Origin: Filobasidium wieringae
Lineage: Eukaryota > Basidiomycota > Tremellomycetes > Filobasidiales > Filobasidiaceae
Direction: 5' to 3'
Assembly (NCBI GenBank): GCA_001600055.1
Contig: BCIV01000005.1
Coordinates: forward strand, 560,464 to 624,463
DNA: 64,000 nt
The notes under the pieces are model-generated. The model ran no database searches. It had not been told where the DNA came from and saw nothing but the letters and a program-made list of their open reading frames with translations. Position numbers and translations under genes: made by a program. The first letter of the stretch is position 1. Each line of letters opens with the position of its first letter. This document shows, in pieces, positions 1 through 11,680 of this stretch.

Positions 1-399
1 GGTTTGAGAGACATTCCGTCAAGGTCTTGGAATGGAATGACTATGATACTATGACCGATCAGGACGTCTGCCTCTCAACGTACGAATGCTCCACCACTCT
101 CTGCCTGTACGACCATTGAGAATACGACCATTGAGAACATTGAGCCCATGATCCAGAACGGGAAGACCAGGATCACCAATCGAGGTCATCACTATGAAAC
201 ACACGGACCACACGGACATCCGACTCGTCGACTGTCTGAACGACCCGATGTCCGTGCCTACGCGCTGTACCGAGCATCCGGGTCCAAACGCCAGCGTAGC
301 GATGACGCAAGAGAGCGAGTGATCTGCTTGAACAAGCAACCTCGACCTGCTCAATCGACTCTCCTCACTCCTCGCTCTACCACACACACACACTCTCTG

Positions 400-427
400 C
401 CACCACCACCACCACCACCACCACCAC
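400..427. repeat. (CCA)n microsatellite before the GST start
   Basis: A run of about nine CCA units, preceded by a short CA run at about 381-392, ends directly at the presumed start codon of the GST gene. It would lie in the 5' untranslated region. Confidence 0.8.
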
Positions 428-428
428 G

Positions 429-2669
429 ATGACCCAACAGACCACCCCACAGGACGTCCCCAAGGCGATCCTCTATTCCTGGAAGACCTCTGTCTGGGTG
501 AGTACCTGAGAACGCCGAAACACCCGTCTCCTTTCGTCTCCTCTCGTTCCCCTTTCATACCTCCGTCCCATTCCTCTCTTCTCACTCAAACGACTCGCTC
601 GTGGTTCACATTGGAGCACAAACGAGCTAGAACGCTGCCCAGTGAAACCCCGAACTGGAGGACATCAGAGAGAGGGAGAGAGATAAGATTGAAAAACGTC
701 CAGGATACTCACTCGGAACCTCGGCAGATGAGGATTCCAGCGAATCAGATCCGAACGTGAACAACGTGTCGAGAGGGGAATATCGTCCAGGGCTCGTCCA
801 CTCGATTCGATTCGTGTCTTGGGATGTCGTTGTTGAGCGAGGGAACGGTTCTGGCGTGCAATGATGGATGGGAGGAATGTTATACTGATCTGATCTACAC
901 CTTCATCCGTTTGTCTCATTCCCCACCCATCCTTTCCTTTCCGTATCGCACCTCAACTCAACTCAACTCAACTGCACCTCAATCCACCCTACTACTCGGC
1001 CAACCTAATGACCCCATTGGCACGCACCCCGTACTCCAGGCGACCGTCCCCCTCTTATGCCTGTACGAAAAAGGCTATTCGGAGGATGAGTATATCGTCA
1101 AACAAGTCGATATCAGTTAGTCCTCCTTTCCCTGTCCCTTTCCCTGTCCCTTTCCTCTCTCTCTCGCTACCTCTGCCTACGCCTCCCGGCCCTGGTAAAT
1201 GAAACTAACTAACCCAACCTCCCTCTCTTTTCGTCTACTACGATTCCTCGCCCGGATAGCCAAGGGGGAAAACTTCTCGCCTTCTTATCTAAAGTGAGTG
1301 GGTGGGTCCTTTGACTGCGCGTTTGGGTCGGGGGTTGATGAGGTTTTTCGTTTGTTGTTTCTTGTTCCTTATCCATCTCTTCGACTCGTCACCTCGTCGA
1401 CTCGTCCCCACCCCCGAACTACATCGCATGGACGAAAACAGGATCAACGCGAACGGGACCGTACCTACCTTGGTCGTACCCACGATGGAGACGACTTCTT
1501 CAGAGGTGGCCACTAGGTATAGGAGCTTGAGGGATACTATGGTCAGTGGGCTTGTTGGGTTGGGGGCGTTTGGATAGGGTGGGGGTTGATTTGTTGCGTT
1601 TCTGCCCTCGTTTGCTCTTGCCCTCGTTTGCTCTCGCCCGCGCTCGCCCTCGCTCCTTCGTCGCTCGTGACTCGCAGACCATCGCGGACTTCCTGGACCA
1701 AGCCCGCTCGGTTCACACCCACAGCACGACCTCTTCCCTCCCCGCCCCCTCCCTTCGACCCGCCACGATCGAATACAAGACCCTCTCCGACCAACTCATC
1801 TCCCTCGTCCACCTCCCCACGGTCGATCCCAACTTTCTCTTCCTCTCCGCCCGAACCCCCCAGGAACTGGAAGAGAAGCGTAAAAACCCCGCGGGGGATT
1901 TCATCAGGGATCGTCAACAGGCTCTGAAGAGGTACATCGGGCAGGCCGAGCAGGCCGCTCACGCCAAGAACGAGGCCGGACCGGGGGCGGACGCTTTTGA
2001 ACAGAAGACGGTGCAGTTCTTGAAGGAAAAGTACGCCGCCAATATGCTCTTGAGCGCGATCTACGAGGGGACCGCGGGGGAGGAGACGGAGCAGGGGTTC
2101 TTCGAGGCCGGGACGAGGGCGTGGGGGAAGAGTCTCCCTGGAGTGCTCGCCGAGTTGGAGGGGAAACTCATCGGGGTTCATGCGTTGGGTGATCATGTCG
2201 TGAGTCGTTCAGAGTCGATTCGAAGACGACGTGCGCGGACGCTGATCTCCGTATGCGTGGACGACAGTCGCTCGCCGATCTGCACATCATCTCCTGGTTG
2301 GCTCGACTTGTCGAGATCTGCGGTGGGAACACGGACGCCGAGGGGATCGAATCGTTGGCCAAGAATATCGGAGGTGGGATCGAATTGGGACCCAAGATCG
2401 TAGCCTTTTGGACCGCTTGGACCGGAAGGGAGAGCTTTAGGAAAATGTCGGTCCCCCCCCCCCCGCCCTTTTCTTCCATTCCGTCGTCGCTGGTTACTGA
2501 TAAAGTTGATCGCCCCCCCTCTCTTCCCGTGTTACCCTTCTCTGACCTCGCGTTCCGATCGTTCACGGATACTCGATCATGCGTCGAATCGCTCCCCTTC
2601 CCAACGGATCGTCCGATCGTCTCCATCGATCGACCACTCGTCCTCACTGGCCTGACGCTCGTCATATGA
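429..2669 (+). CDS. Glutathione S-transferase superfamily protein
   Basis: Probably a cytosolic thiol transferase of the GST fold. Exons read as 429-497, 1040-1115, 1260-1293, 1442-1541, 1678-2199 and 2268 onward; the first five sum to 267 whole codons. The N-terminal thioredoxin-like domain shows the strand ILYSWKTSVW, the helix CLYEKGYSEDEY, the cis-proline motif ANGTVPTL and SSEVATRYRSLRD, where the glutathione-binding E/S pair normally lies. The C-terminal part is helical and ends with a typical GST helix, ADLHIISWLARL. The 3' end is uncertain: after ESFRKM near 2450 the frame runs through a C-rich stretch to TGA at 2667-2669. The resulting 400 residues is long for the family, so a last intron near 2450 is likely. 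The (CCA)n tract lies immediately upstream. Family assignment is solid; substrate and class are unknown. Confidence 0.8.
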
Positions 2670-5600
2670 ACGGCACGTGGTTATCACCCACTTCCATCGC
2701 TCGATCAGTTATACCTCGGGATTCGTCAGCCACTTGATCTGAGTGCGCGAGTGGACGAGCCGCACGGGCACTGGCGACGGCGACGGCAACGGGACGATTC
2801 GAGCAGATGAGCGATCGCTGGAGAAATGGGTCGTTCGGTTTTTTTTCCTTATCACGATATGATATATCCCCCCCCCCCTCTACCCCTCCACACGCTATCC
2901 TTTACATCCGGTCCTCTGGTCACTCCCACCCTCGACTTGCACTCTCCTCTCCCCGGCTTTTCCGCCTTCTTTCCTTCTTGCGAGCGGTCGCTCTCGTCCC
3001 GCGAGAGGAGTGCGGCCGGGTAACAAGCCCCCCGCCCTAGCCCCCTTGTCCTACTTTACCGGTTTATTTTGAGATCCGCGTTGGTGTTGCTCTGGGAGGA
3101 CGGGATTATTGTCGATTTGTTTCTTTGTCATGCGATATTATATCCTTTGTGCTCGGTTTCGGTGTTGGCCTGGGGGACATGAGTTGCATGAGGGGGTGGG
3201 TTTGTGGGTTTGTGTGGAGGAATTCCGCGCTGGGGATCGCGTACAGACGGTTTGAGACATTGATCGGGACGCCCTTCGAACAAGTACTCAATTCACTTGG
3301 ATCAAGTCGAGCGCGGTAATGGCTGGTTCTCGTATATACATCGCGCGTGTGAATCACTATCTGATCGGGTGGTACTAAACAATGGTCCTTGGGTATTTTG
3401 GGCACTTTGGAAGATCGCTTTGCGTGTTTTGCCCCTCAGGAGGAGTGAGCAAGTGATGATAGAAACTCGACAGTTGTCTGGATACGGTGGCCACTGTGAA
3501 ACAAACAGCTCCTTTCAATGCTGACTGCAGCGAGTTCAAGGCAGAGATACTGGAAGTCTGGCCTGTTGAGTGAATAACTTTGATGAAGCGGGCTGGCGGC
3601 ACGGGAGTAGTTTCAAATGTGACAGATAACCCCAATACATCGGTCATGATCGCGAAAGGAGACAGCGACACGGACCATGCTGGGATTTATCGTCTCGCCG
3701 ATACTTGTAGATTCCCCCGTCCTGGATCGCTACTGGTCGATTCCCTATAGCTGTGACAGTCCGTAATCCGACTAGCATTCCGTCATGTCGTCCTGTCGCG
3801 CGGCCTTACGAAGGCTCAGCAGCGGGTGAGTCTTGAGTGCCACCGTCAGCAGCACGCTACGTTTGCCTTTTGTATCAGGTACCTCCTCTTTGATGATCGG
3901 GCTCAGGTAACGCCTGTTGGATATGCCTATCATGGAAGTCGAACCGATCTCGAAATACCCTACTATTGTGGGCATCTGTAACTGCTCCCCTCCATGTCTC
4001 GACCTCGATCCGTGGTTTTGCACCGCTGCATTTGTTTCGCATCGCGTGAGGACAATGAACCACAAGCCCTGTGATGAAACGCAATGGCTAGGGCTCGAGT
4101 AGGGTTCGAGAGAAGGGCACTACGAACGACCGTGCAAATCCACGTCGGCGCACGAGCCGTTTGACGACTCGACCATTCCCGTCATCCCTCGAATTGACCT
4201 CCTACGCCCACGCTCGAGCAACGAAATTCCTGAACGCACCATCTCAATCCACTGTCACCGAGCATCCGGTTGAACTCCCCCTCGACCTCGTCAAAGGTCC
4301 CAAGCAACCGAACGACTGCCGACGATTCAGGTCGTTTCATCGAATGTCCGAAAAGACGGAGGATTATTCTCGGTGGTCACGCGAATCGCGCGCGGACCAA
4401 AGGAGGACCGAGCTGCGCCGAGTGATTGGGTTTCGGAACGGGCGTGGGATTCGAGAGGGCGTGGTCGGGGATGTCTGGGATGTTTGATCCGCAAGGTGTG
4501 TCGATCAGTGATGGGGGTCGGACTCGGGCTTTCGGTGGTTCGTCGTGGTAGACCTGTTCGAGGGATCGTGTACGGCGAGTGTCGGGACCGAGACTGAAGT
4601 ATGTCCCGTGCTGGGCGACGATATGAACGTATGTCTGGTCATGCCTTGGACTGTGACCAGTAGCGCTCGGTCGTAGGCGAATCATCAACGGTGGCCAGGC
4701 CAGGGTGTATTTCGTGACTCGCTCATGCCGTGGATACCATCTCCGTTTGCAATCACATGATTGATCCGTCAATGGACTGTGTGTTATCGGACTGTAGATA
4801 GTCCGGAGGGAAGGGTTCTAGGATGAAGCTGTGAATGGACCAAGCTGGAGTCTGCTGGAATCGACCAGATGCCGTGAGCTTTCCCTTGTGTGCAGCGTTG
4901 ACCCGTCTTGCGGTCAATCGTTCACCGCGTTCACGTTCGATGCTGATATCCCGTAACAGCACTCATACGATGGTCCCAGTCGTAACGGGCTGGCAGCGCC
5001 TGATTATGCGTTGTGACCCACTCCTCGAGAGAGAGATGACACATAGGGCAGACGGACCGAGGTTAGGGAGGTAGTTGAAGTTGTTACGGTTCGTTAGCGA
5101 GGGATATGGGTTTATAGGCGCCAATGAAAGGACAGTGAAAGTAAATCGGCAACGTTTGCATCAGTAAGATCGCAACAGGCGCGGGGAATCCGTTGACAGT
5201 AAGAGGGAAGGGTGAGGGCCGTATGGCAAGGGAACGCCAATTCCGGGCAAAAAGATGCGACAACGACTGGATCTCAACCAATGCAGCAAATGCTAACACA
5301 TATCGAGAATCGTTCGAGTGTGCCTCCTTAGAAATTCTCGTGTTGTATCTATAGAAAATATAGATTTTGACCTTGCTCGAACCGTAAGGCAGGTATAGAT
5401 AGCGTTACAAGTTTCTTGCTCTATAATTGCTGCGTATCCATATCGATGCATCATTGGGCGACCATTCCCGGATATCACGTAGCGAGGGATTTTGATTTTT
5501 CCTACAGTCTAGCCAAATCATTTGTGCAACGTGGACCGGCAGATCTTCGAGCCCCCATGGAAGGATTTTGCAAATGACTCTCTTCATCAGCAAGCCAAAG

Positions 5601-6085
5601 GACGTTTCACATTTTCACAAGGACGGCGTGTGGGATTGGGGAGGCGCAAACAACCCTCCGAGATCCCTGTCAAAACGGTTGTGTCTCGGTCTCATCAGCC
5701 GGCATCAATTAGGATGAATTCTCCGGATTGATATGTCTCATTAGTCTGCCATAGGGTCATGGAACAGTCAAGCTTGGGCCACAGCCCCGAGATCGAGGCG
5801 ATCGCGAATAACGGAATCGCCTTAGCTATCCGAACACGATGTTTCAGGATGAAGATGGCGCACACTCCAGGGGAGGAAAGATGGAACTCATCGACATGTC
5901 CAGGGCAGGGATCGATGCAGATAACGATTCGTCTAGGAAAGCAGTAACGCTTGGTTCCGTCTGCCCGGTGTCAAGTACAATCAGATTAAGCCGATTTTCG
6001 TCATGTAAACAACACAGTATATAAAACGTCGAAACAGCTGAATTCAGAGGTGTTCGAACAATTCAGTCCATAGAATTGTCGCGTT
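2670..6085. other. Gene-poor stretch
   Basis: I see no gene I would defend here. It holds short homopolymer C runs (about 2868-2878) and part of a dispersed repeat (listed separately). On the minus strand, frames at 3375-3671 and 3772-4065 look weakly protein-like. The first encodes TDVLGLSVTFETTPVP and the second MPTIVGYFEIGSTSM. Neither has a convincing exon structure or a known family. They could be relics or lineage-specific small genes. Confidence 0.5.
5331..5545 (-). repeat. Dispersed repeat, copy 1
   Basis: Read on the minus strand, about 5405-5545 matches 48768-48893 (plus) closely, including CACGTTGC-CAAATGATTTGG and CGATATGGATACGCA. A shorter second block, ATAGATACAACACG-GAATTT, matches at about 5331-5350 and 49024-49045. 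Both copies can be translated into the similar peptide VHVAQMIWLDC...IREWSP.DASIWIR, so they may derive from a coding sequence. No terminal repeats or target-site duplications are visible. Confidence 0.7.
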
Positions 6086-6126
6086 AATAACGGCATTCCA
6101 GATTCAGAATCTGGAATGCCGTTATT
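6086..6126. repeat. Perfect inverted repeat (20-bp arms, 1-nt centre)
   Basis: The left arm at 6086-6105 is exactly complementary to the right arm at 6107-6126, around a single A. The arms begin AATAACGGCATTCC. It lies 80 bp upstream of the tRNA gene. It could form a hairpin or cruciform; its function is unknown. Confidence 0.9.
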
Positions 6127-6205
6127 GCGCTGCGCGCGTTGGCAACTATTCTGTCGAGACCTCGTAGGTATATCTTTGTTAAGAAAACATCAGCGCAAGC
6201 ACCCC

Positions 6206-6299
6206 GGCAACGTGCCCGAGTGGTTAAGGGGATACACTCGAAGAAATTAGAGATTATGTATTAGCATTTGCTGCATTGGTTCAAATCCAGTCGTTGTCG
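6206..6299 (+). tRNA. tRNA-Ser (anticodon CGA) with a 13-nt intron
   Basis: The full cloverleaf can be read. The acceptor stem GGCAACG (6206-6212) pairs with CGTTGTC (6292-6298), with one G-U pair and discriminator G at 6299. The D arm GCCCGAGTGGTTAAGGGG carries the A box. The anticodon stem ATACA/TGTAT (6232-6236 and 6257-6261) encloses CT-CGA-A, then a 13-nt insert (6243-6255), then A. The anticodon CGA is at 6239-6241. The long variable arm (AGCA/TGCT) is typical of serine tRNAs. The T arm GGTTCAAATCC (6278-6288) is the B box. The intron follows position 37, where eukaryotic nuclear tRNA introns sit. The gene would decode UCG codons. Confidence 0.93.
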
Positions 6300-6303
6300 A
6301 TTC

Positions 6304-6308
6304 TTTTT
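6304..6308 (+). terminator. RNA polymerase III terminator
   Basis: A run of five T residues starts five bases after the tRNA 3' end. This is the usual Pol III stop signal. Confidence 0.8.
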
Positions 6309-6690
6309 ACCCCGGACGTGGTGGTGTAGCATGCGCGCCTATGGGCCCGCCCGACTTGTTCTGAACCGTCCAAGACGGTCGATGTACACTGGGTCAATCG
6401 GTGAGTGAATGCGGCCTGGCACGTGAGCTATACTGATCCGCGGGCCTAAACTCATCGATAACTGCTGCTGCCTATTGAGAGACCTGATCCGGAACGGTTG
6501 CCCTCCTCTACGGCTCATCTTATTCCTTGACCTATATCTATCGCGAAATTCTCGCTTGAGACGGTCACCAGATATTCCCGGAAAGCAAACGGCTTCATGT
6601 GCCTCTTATCGTGATCGAGGTGCGCATAGACTCTGCTTGAGCCAACAGGAAATCCGACCAATTGGTGTTTCGCGCGACATAAGAATACTC

Positions 6691-7793
6691 TCACGTACCG
6701 ATCGATTGCCTCAAGTCAGTCTCCATCACCTGGTCTGTAGGGCAGTGACCAAAGGGTACCTGATCATGTTTCGAAGCTTCACCACGCCGGTAGTCCGGAA
6801 CAAGTTTGGTGACTGCTCCGTCGGAAGTTTGTTTGTAAATCTGGCCAACTATGTTCGAGGAAAAGTCGGTTGCGGTATCGCCGGTGTACATAGCCGTCCC
6901 TAGAGTTCCAAGCAGATCAACTACGCCCAGCAGTAAACCGTACTACAAACCGGTCGAAGATGACAAAGTCTTCACCTCACGTATACTTTGGTGATTCTCC
7001 CGTGCCCGTCCAGCGCTTTAAGGCGGGAACGAGGCGAGGTTATCGTCGATGGAGGTAAGATGAGATGGCTACTGGTTACAGCCACGACGTCACGGAGGCT
7101 ACCAAGGTGTGTCACGATTCTGACTTACCTCGACACGTTCAGTCAGTAGCTTGAGGAGGAAAATTGACTCCCTCTTGACCCCTAGCCTTTAGCATTCGAT
7201 CAAACGTACTAAACCTGATAGATACGCGAAATCAACTTGACTGCCGGTAGGACCATCGAAGGAAACATTGAACATGGTTGTGACTGATTGGACCCTCGAT
7301 CGGGCATCCGCGGGATTCGGTAAGATGAATCAACGTTGCTGCGGAAAGCGAGCCACTTGTATAACGATCGAGTCTTTCAGCAGTTGACCGAAGCCAGTGC
7401 CGACTGCAGTTACCGCTTGGGTCTCGTCCATGAGAACGCTCGAGGAGTCGTTGATGACTAGACCCCGTGCAACATCAACCGAGACACCCGCTCGTAAAGT
7501 TTCTTACGCATACGTTGGGCGACCGTCACGGTCAGAGATCCGAGTGCATAGTATTGAAGTACGCCTGGAGCGAGATTCAAATTGTTGAGGATAATTCTGA
7601 CACGCTCGAGAGACAAATCTTTGTGCGTTTCACATGTGATTCCTGATGTTGCAAATGAGATAGTGATCAGAATCGTCAAGACAAGCTTTGTTCTTGGTTT
7701 GGCATACGCTTGAGAAGCGAGACGTTTGACAGGACGGGTAATGAGTAGTCTTCGGAGTGGCAAGGGATGATCAGCATTGAGTCTTGCCGTCAA
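6691..7793 (-). CDS. Unresolved hypothetical protein
   Basis: I recognise no family. The first exon (7793 to about 7514) encodes a hydrophobic stretch, [16 protein letters not shown], followed by [18 protein letters not shown] 56-nt intron (GTATGC...TCTAG) joins in frame to a second exon (7457 to about 7357) encoding [19 protein letters not shown]. Further down, minus-strand frames at about 7300-7215 ([17 protein letters not shown]) and 6985-6691 ([18 protein letters not shown] and on) look coding. I could not join them with one consistent set of splice sites. It follows EF2 on the same strand, 235 bp from the EF2 stop. It could be a secreted or membrane protein, or a decaying gene. Confidence 0.35.
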
Positions 7794-8027
7794 TCACGCA
7801 GAAACGCATCTGAAGCCGAGCACAGAAAGGTTTGGGTTCGAATGTCCCAAACAAACCAGATGAGGACTGAACGGTACACCAAAGCAAAGAAATCATGTGC
7901 CGTTCAGGCAGACGCACACGCCCAAGCAGCCGCAAACGATCGAGGAGTTGTGAACGTGATAAACCGAAAGGAGCGCGGAAATATGAGTACGAGATATTTA
8001 GAACTAATACAAAACCAAAACATTTGT

Positions 8028-10755
8028 TTAGAGCTTGTCGTAGTACTGATCGTAAGTGGGGACCTCGGGCTTGAGACCTGGTGGAGAAGAACGAATCAAG
8101 AGTCAGCACCGAAACATTTCGATTGAGAGACTCTGTGCGCTCACCCTTCCTCGTCCTGATGGCGGTTGCGAGTGCCATGAGCTTGGAATCCTTCTCGATG
8201 GGGGTACCGTTCATGAGAGCCCAGTGGTCAAAGACGGACTGGGGGAAGGCCTGTCCTCCGGTGGCCTGACGCAAGTCGGCGTTGAATCCGAACGACTCGG
8301 ATACGGGCAAGTAAGCCTTCATGGTCATCATGGGGGTTCCGATCCTCTGTTCGGCGGAGAAGACGTGTCCTCGTCGGACGTTCAAACAAGAGTAGACACC
8401 TCCCTGAGCAGACTCGGGACACTGGATCTCGACCAAGAACATGGGCTCCTGGAGACCGGGGGTGGACAACAGCTGGGCGGCGAGCATGACTCGTCGGGTG
8501 GTGGGCATGATCTGACCGGTTCCTCTGTGGATGGAATCAGAGTGCAAGGTGACGTCCATGATGTTGAATCGGATACCACGCATGTTCTCCTCGGTACAGG
8601 CACCCTCCTTGGAAGCCCACTGGAATCCGGCGACACAAGAGTCCTTGATCTCGTTCAAGTACTGGACGGCCTTGGTGGTGTCGACCAACAAGTTGGGACC
8701 GGTACCCTCGGGTCCGAAACACCAAAGCTTCCTGGCCTCGGTGACGTCCCAACCAAACTCGTCAGCCATGAGACGGGCACGGATCTTGAAGTCGTCACGG
8801 GGAGCGACCTTTCCAGACTCGATGGCCCTGGTGAGCTCCTCGTCGAGGGGAGCGGCGGTCAAGTAGATACGGTTGTGCTTGTTCTGGGACTTGGAAAGGG
8901 CGACCATGGAGGACTCGGCCTGGACGGTCTCCCTGTATCCGACGACGGGGTCAGACTTCTTCAAGGGGATACCGGCGTGGTCGTTCTCCAAATCGTTCAA
9001 ACAAATCTCCAAGTGCAACTCTCCGGCACCGGCGACGATCATCTCACCAGTCTCGGCCATGTAAGACTTGACACAAGGGTCAGACTTGGACAATCGCTTC
9101 AAACCCTCGACGAGCTTGGGCAAATCGGCAGGGTTCTTGCACTCGACGGCGACCTGGACGACGGGAGAGACGGAGAACTTCATGACCTTCATGTTGTGAG
9201 CGGTCTCGGAGGTGGTCAAGGTACCAGACTTGAGCAAGAACTGGTCGACACCGACCAAACCGACAATGTTACCGGCAGGGACGTTCTCGATGGCCTCGAC
9301 GTATCGACCCATCATCAAGACGGTCCTCTGGATGGGCTTGACGAAAGAGTCCTCCTTCTTTCCGGGAACAAAGTTGGGTCCCTGGATTCGGACCTTGGGT
9401 CCGGCCTTGGCGGTACCAGAGAAGACACGACCGAAAGCGTAGAATCGACCCTTGTCAGAGGTGGGAACCATCTTGGAGATGTAACACATCAAGGGACCGT
9501 TGGGGTCACAGTCTCGGATGGCGATGGCGGACTCGTCGTCCATGGGACCCTCGTAAAGGGTCTCGACACGGTATCGCTGAGCGGTAGCGGGGGAAGGCAA
9601 GTTGATGACAATCATCTCCAAGAGAGAGTCTCCGGCGGGCAAGAACTTCCTCATGATGGTCTTCAACAAGGGCTTTCCCTCCAAATCCTTCTCCTCGTTG
9701 GTCAACTTGATCTCGAGCTTGTCCAACAAGGTGTTGACCTCCTCCTTCTTAAAGTCCATGACGGCGGCAAAGATTCGGTAGATGGGGTCCAAGATGAACG
9801 AGTTGAAGGCACGCTCCAAAGGCTTGCCGTCGGCGTCGGTGGCCTTGGTGGTCCACTTCTTGGTCTTGGGGTTGAAGTAGTTGTCTCCCCAAAGCTTGGG
9901 CATCAACTTGTTCTTGTCGACACCAAACTTCTTGGCGTATCGCTGAGCGAACTGCCTCAAGGTGAAAGCCCATCCGTGCAAACCGGATCCGAAAGCGACT
10001 GTTCCTTTCTCGGGGAAGACCTGGACGTCACCCAAGGTAGGGTCGGCGTAGGTGGAGACGATGACGTTGACGGACTCGATGGTTCGGCTAAAGGTCTGGT
10101 ACAAGTCCTCCTTGGAGATCTGCAACTCCAAAAGGGCTCGGTCGACCTTGTTGACGACCAAGACGGGCTTGACACGCTCGGTCAAAGACTGCCTCAAGAC
10201 GGTCTCGGTCTGGACACAGACTCCCTCGATGGTGTCGACGACGACCAAAGCTCCGTCAGTGACACGGAGAGCGGCGGTGACCTCGGAAGAGAAATCGACG
10301 TGTCCGGGGGAATCGATCAAGTTGATCAAGAACTCGTTTCCCTCGGTCTTCTGAGCGATATCAGCAACGTCCTCCTTGGACAACTCGAAGTACATCGAGA
10401 TGGCGGTGGACTTGATGGTGATACCACGGTCAATCTCGTCCTGACGAGTGTCGGTGAATCGCATGTCACCAGCCTTGGCTCCAGCGATAATACCAGCCTT
10501 GGAGACCAAAGAGTCGGTCAAGGTGGACTTTCCGTGGTCGACGTGGGCAATAACCGACATGTTACTAGAGGGCACAGATTGGTAAGCTCCAGGTCATGCC
10601 TCGTCGACCAAGTATGACCAGCTTACCGGATGTTGGTAGGCTTGCTCATAAGAGCGTGAACCTCGTCAACGGTGAAGTTAACCTGTTCATAGTGACAAGG
10701 CAGAATGATGAGCATCTACACATGCCGCTAGAGGTGTATCACTGAGACGTACCAT
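8028..10755 (-). CDS. EFT1: Translation elongation factor 2
   Basis: EF2 is the GTPase that moves tRNA and mRNA through the cytosolic ribosome. Exons are 10755-10753 (ATG only), 10682-10627, 10564-8145 and 8077-8028, giving exactly 842 residues, the length of yeast EF2. The G1 motif AHVDHGKST and the G3 region DSPGHVDF are present, as is the switch and regulatory-threonine region [10 protein letters not shown]. Domain IV contains DSIHRGTGQ, whose histidine is the residue modified to diphthamide. The protein ends with the usual EF2 tail, YYDKL. The first exon contributes only the start codon. Codon use is strongly biased to C-ending and optimal codons, as expected for a highly expressed gene. 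The symbol follows yeast usage. Confidence 0.98.
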
Positions 10756-11409
10756 TTTGTAGTTTTTGTAGTGGTAAAGAGAGTTGTGGTAGGGAAAGGG
10801 GTCGGCTTGGCCGGTTTAGATTGATGGGTGAAGGGGAAAGAGAGTGTGGGTCTGACAACAACATAAAGACTTCAGTCAGTTTTCCGGACGATAAAAGGAT
10901 TGGTCACGGCATGAATTCCCCGCCGATAAGGAAGTATGCCATATCGACAGGGGAACCGGCCTGCGAGTAGCGATGGTACTGACCTTTAAATGGATGAAGG
11001 AGACCTTGAGAAGAAGAGAAGGGGGCGGTGTGGGTGGCGTTGAGATGAGATGAGGATTCTAGTTTCTAGGTAATGAACGTCGAGAGTGGATTCGCCGTGG
11101 CGGTCGAACCGAATGCAACGCTCGTGGTGGGAAAAAATCAGGCCTAGATGTCGCTTTCTCACGCGTGACCAACCTCCACTTTGCGCACTAAATCGATCAA
11201 GCGCGCGCTTTTACCTGAAGTCGAGTGCTTTCACGGCAACTGATCACATGTTTCACTTGTTGCAGCAACGCTCCAAGTGTACATGGTGCACAGACTTATT
11301 GCGCAAGCACTCGCGTCTGTATATGGTTCAGACACAACGAAGCACAAACGCGTATACTCCGCTCCAAGGGAGTTCTAGAGGTGTTGGATCGATCTTCCCC
11401 AAAACAGCG
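10756..11409. other. EF2 upstream region
   Basis: This stretch of about 650 bases lies upstream of EF2 and holds its 5' leader and promoter. A possible leader intron is suggested by GTAC/AG pairs between 10790 and 10990, but I cannot prove it. I see no other gene. Confidence 0.5.
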
Positions 11410-11626
11410 TCATCTGGTATTGCCTTGCATATTCACAGACAAATTGTAGCCGAACTGGCGGGTCACTTCGTCGGGATGAGATCGATCTTGTATGGTAAGC
11501 TCGCTGTACAAGGGAAGCGGTGTCGAGAGCTTTTCGTCCGCATAAATAACACGTCGTTCGTCAGCATCAAACTGGTGTGTCATTTGTAATCTTATTTTCA
11601 AGGACAACATTTCGTAGATCAGATCA
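11410..11626 (-). pseudogene. Broken fifth copy of the small orphan family (E)
   Basis: An open frame from about 11626 to the stop at 11410-11412 encodes SSDLIYEMLSLKIRL, then ADERRVIYADEKLS and EVTRQFGYNLSVNMQ. This matches the layout of the small proteins A-D nearby: a short amphipathic helix followed by a beta-rich domain. The segment VTRQFGYNLSVNM can be set against VTRFEGTCSADLTM of protein D. The N-terminal exon and the last beta strand are missing, and only about 55 bases separate it from the stop of gene A. A truncated duplicate is the simplest reading; the relationship is a visual inference. Confidence 0.35.
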
Positions 11627-11680
11627 CTGCTCGATTGCGGTTTACAGCAGCGCTACGGGATTTCGAATTCTGAACGAAAC

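Noticed and set aside
1543..2196. A 217-codon minus-strand frame over the GST gene
   Set aside because: Antisense of the main GST exon, low-complexity product, no splice support.
8056..10617. An 853-codon open frame on the plus strand across EF2
   Set aside because: It is the antisense of EF2. Strong codon bias (GAC, GTC, AAG) leaves few stop codons on the opposite strand; the product is repetitive (LG, DG, GG) and matches nothing.
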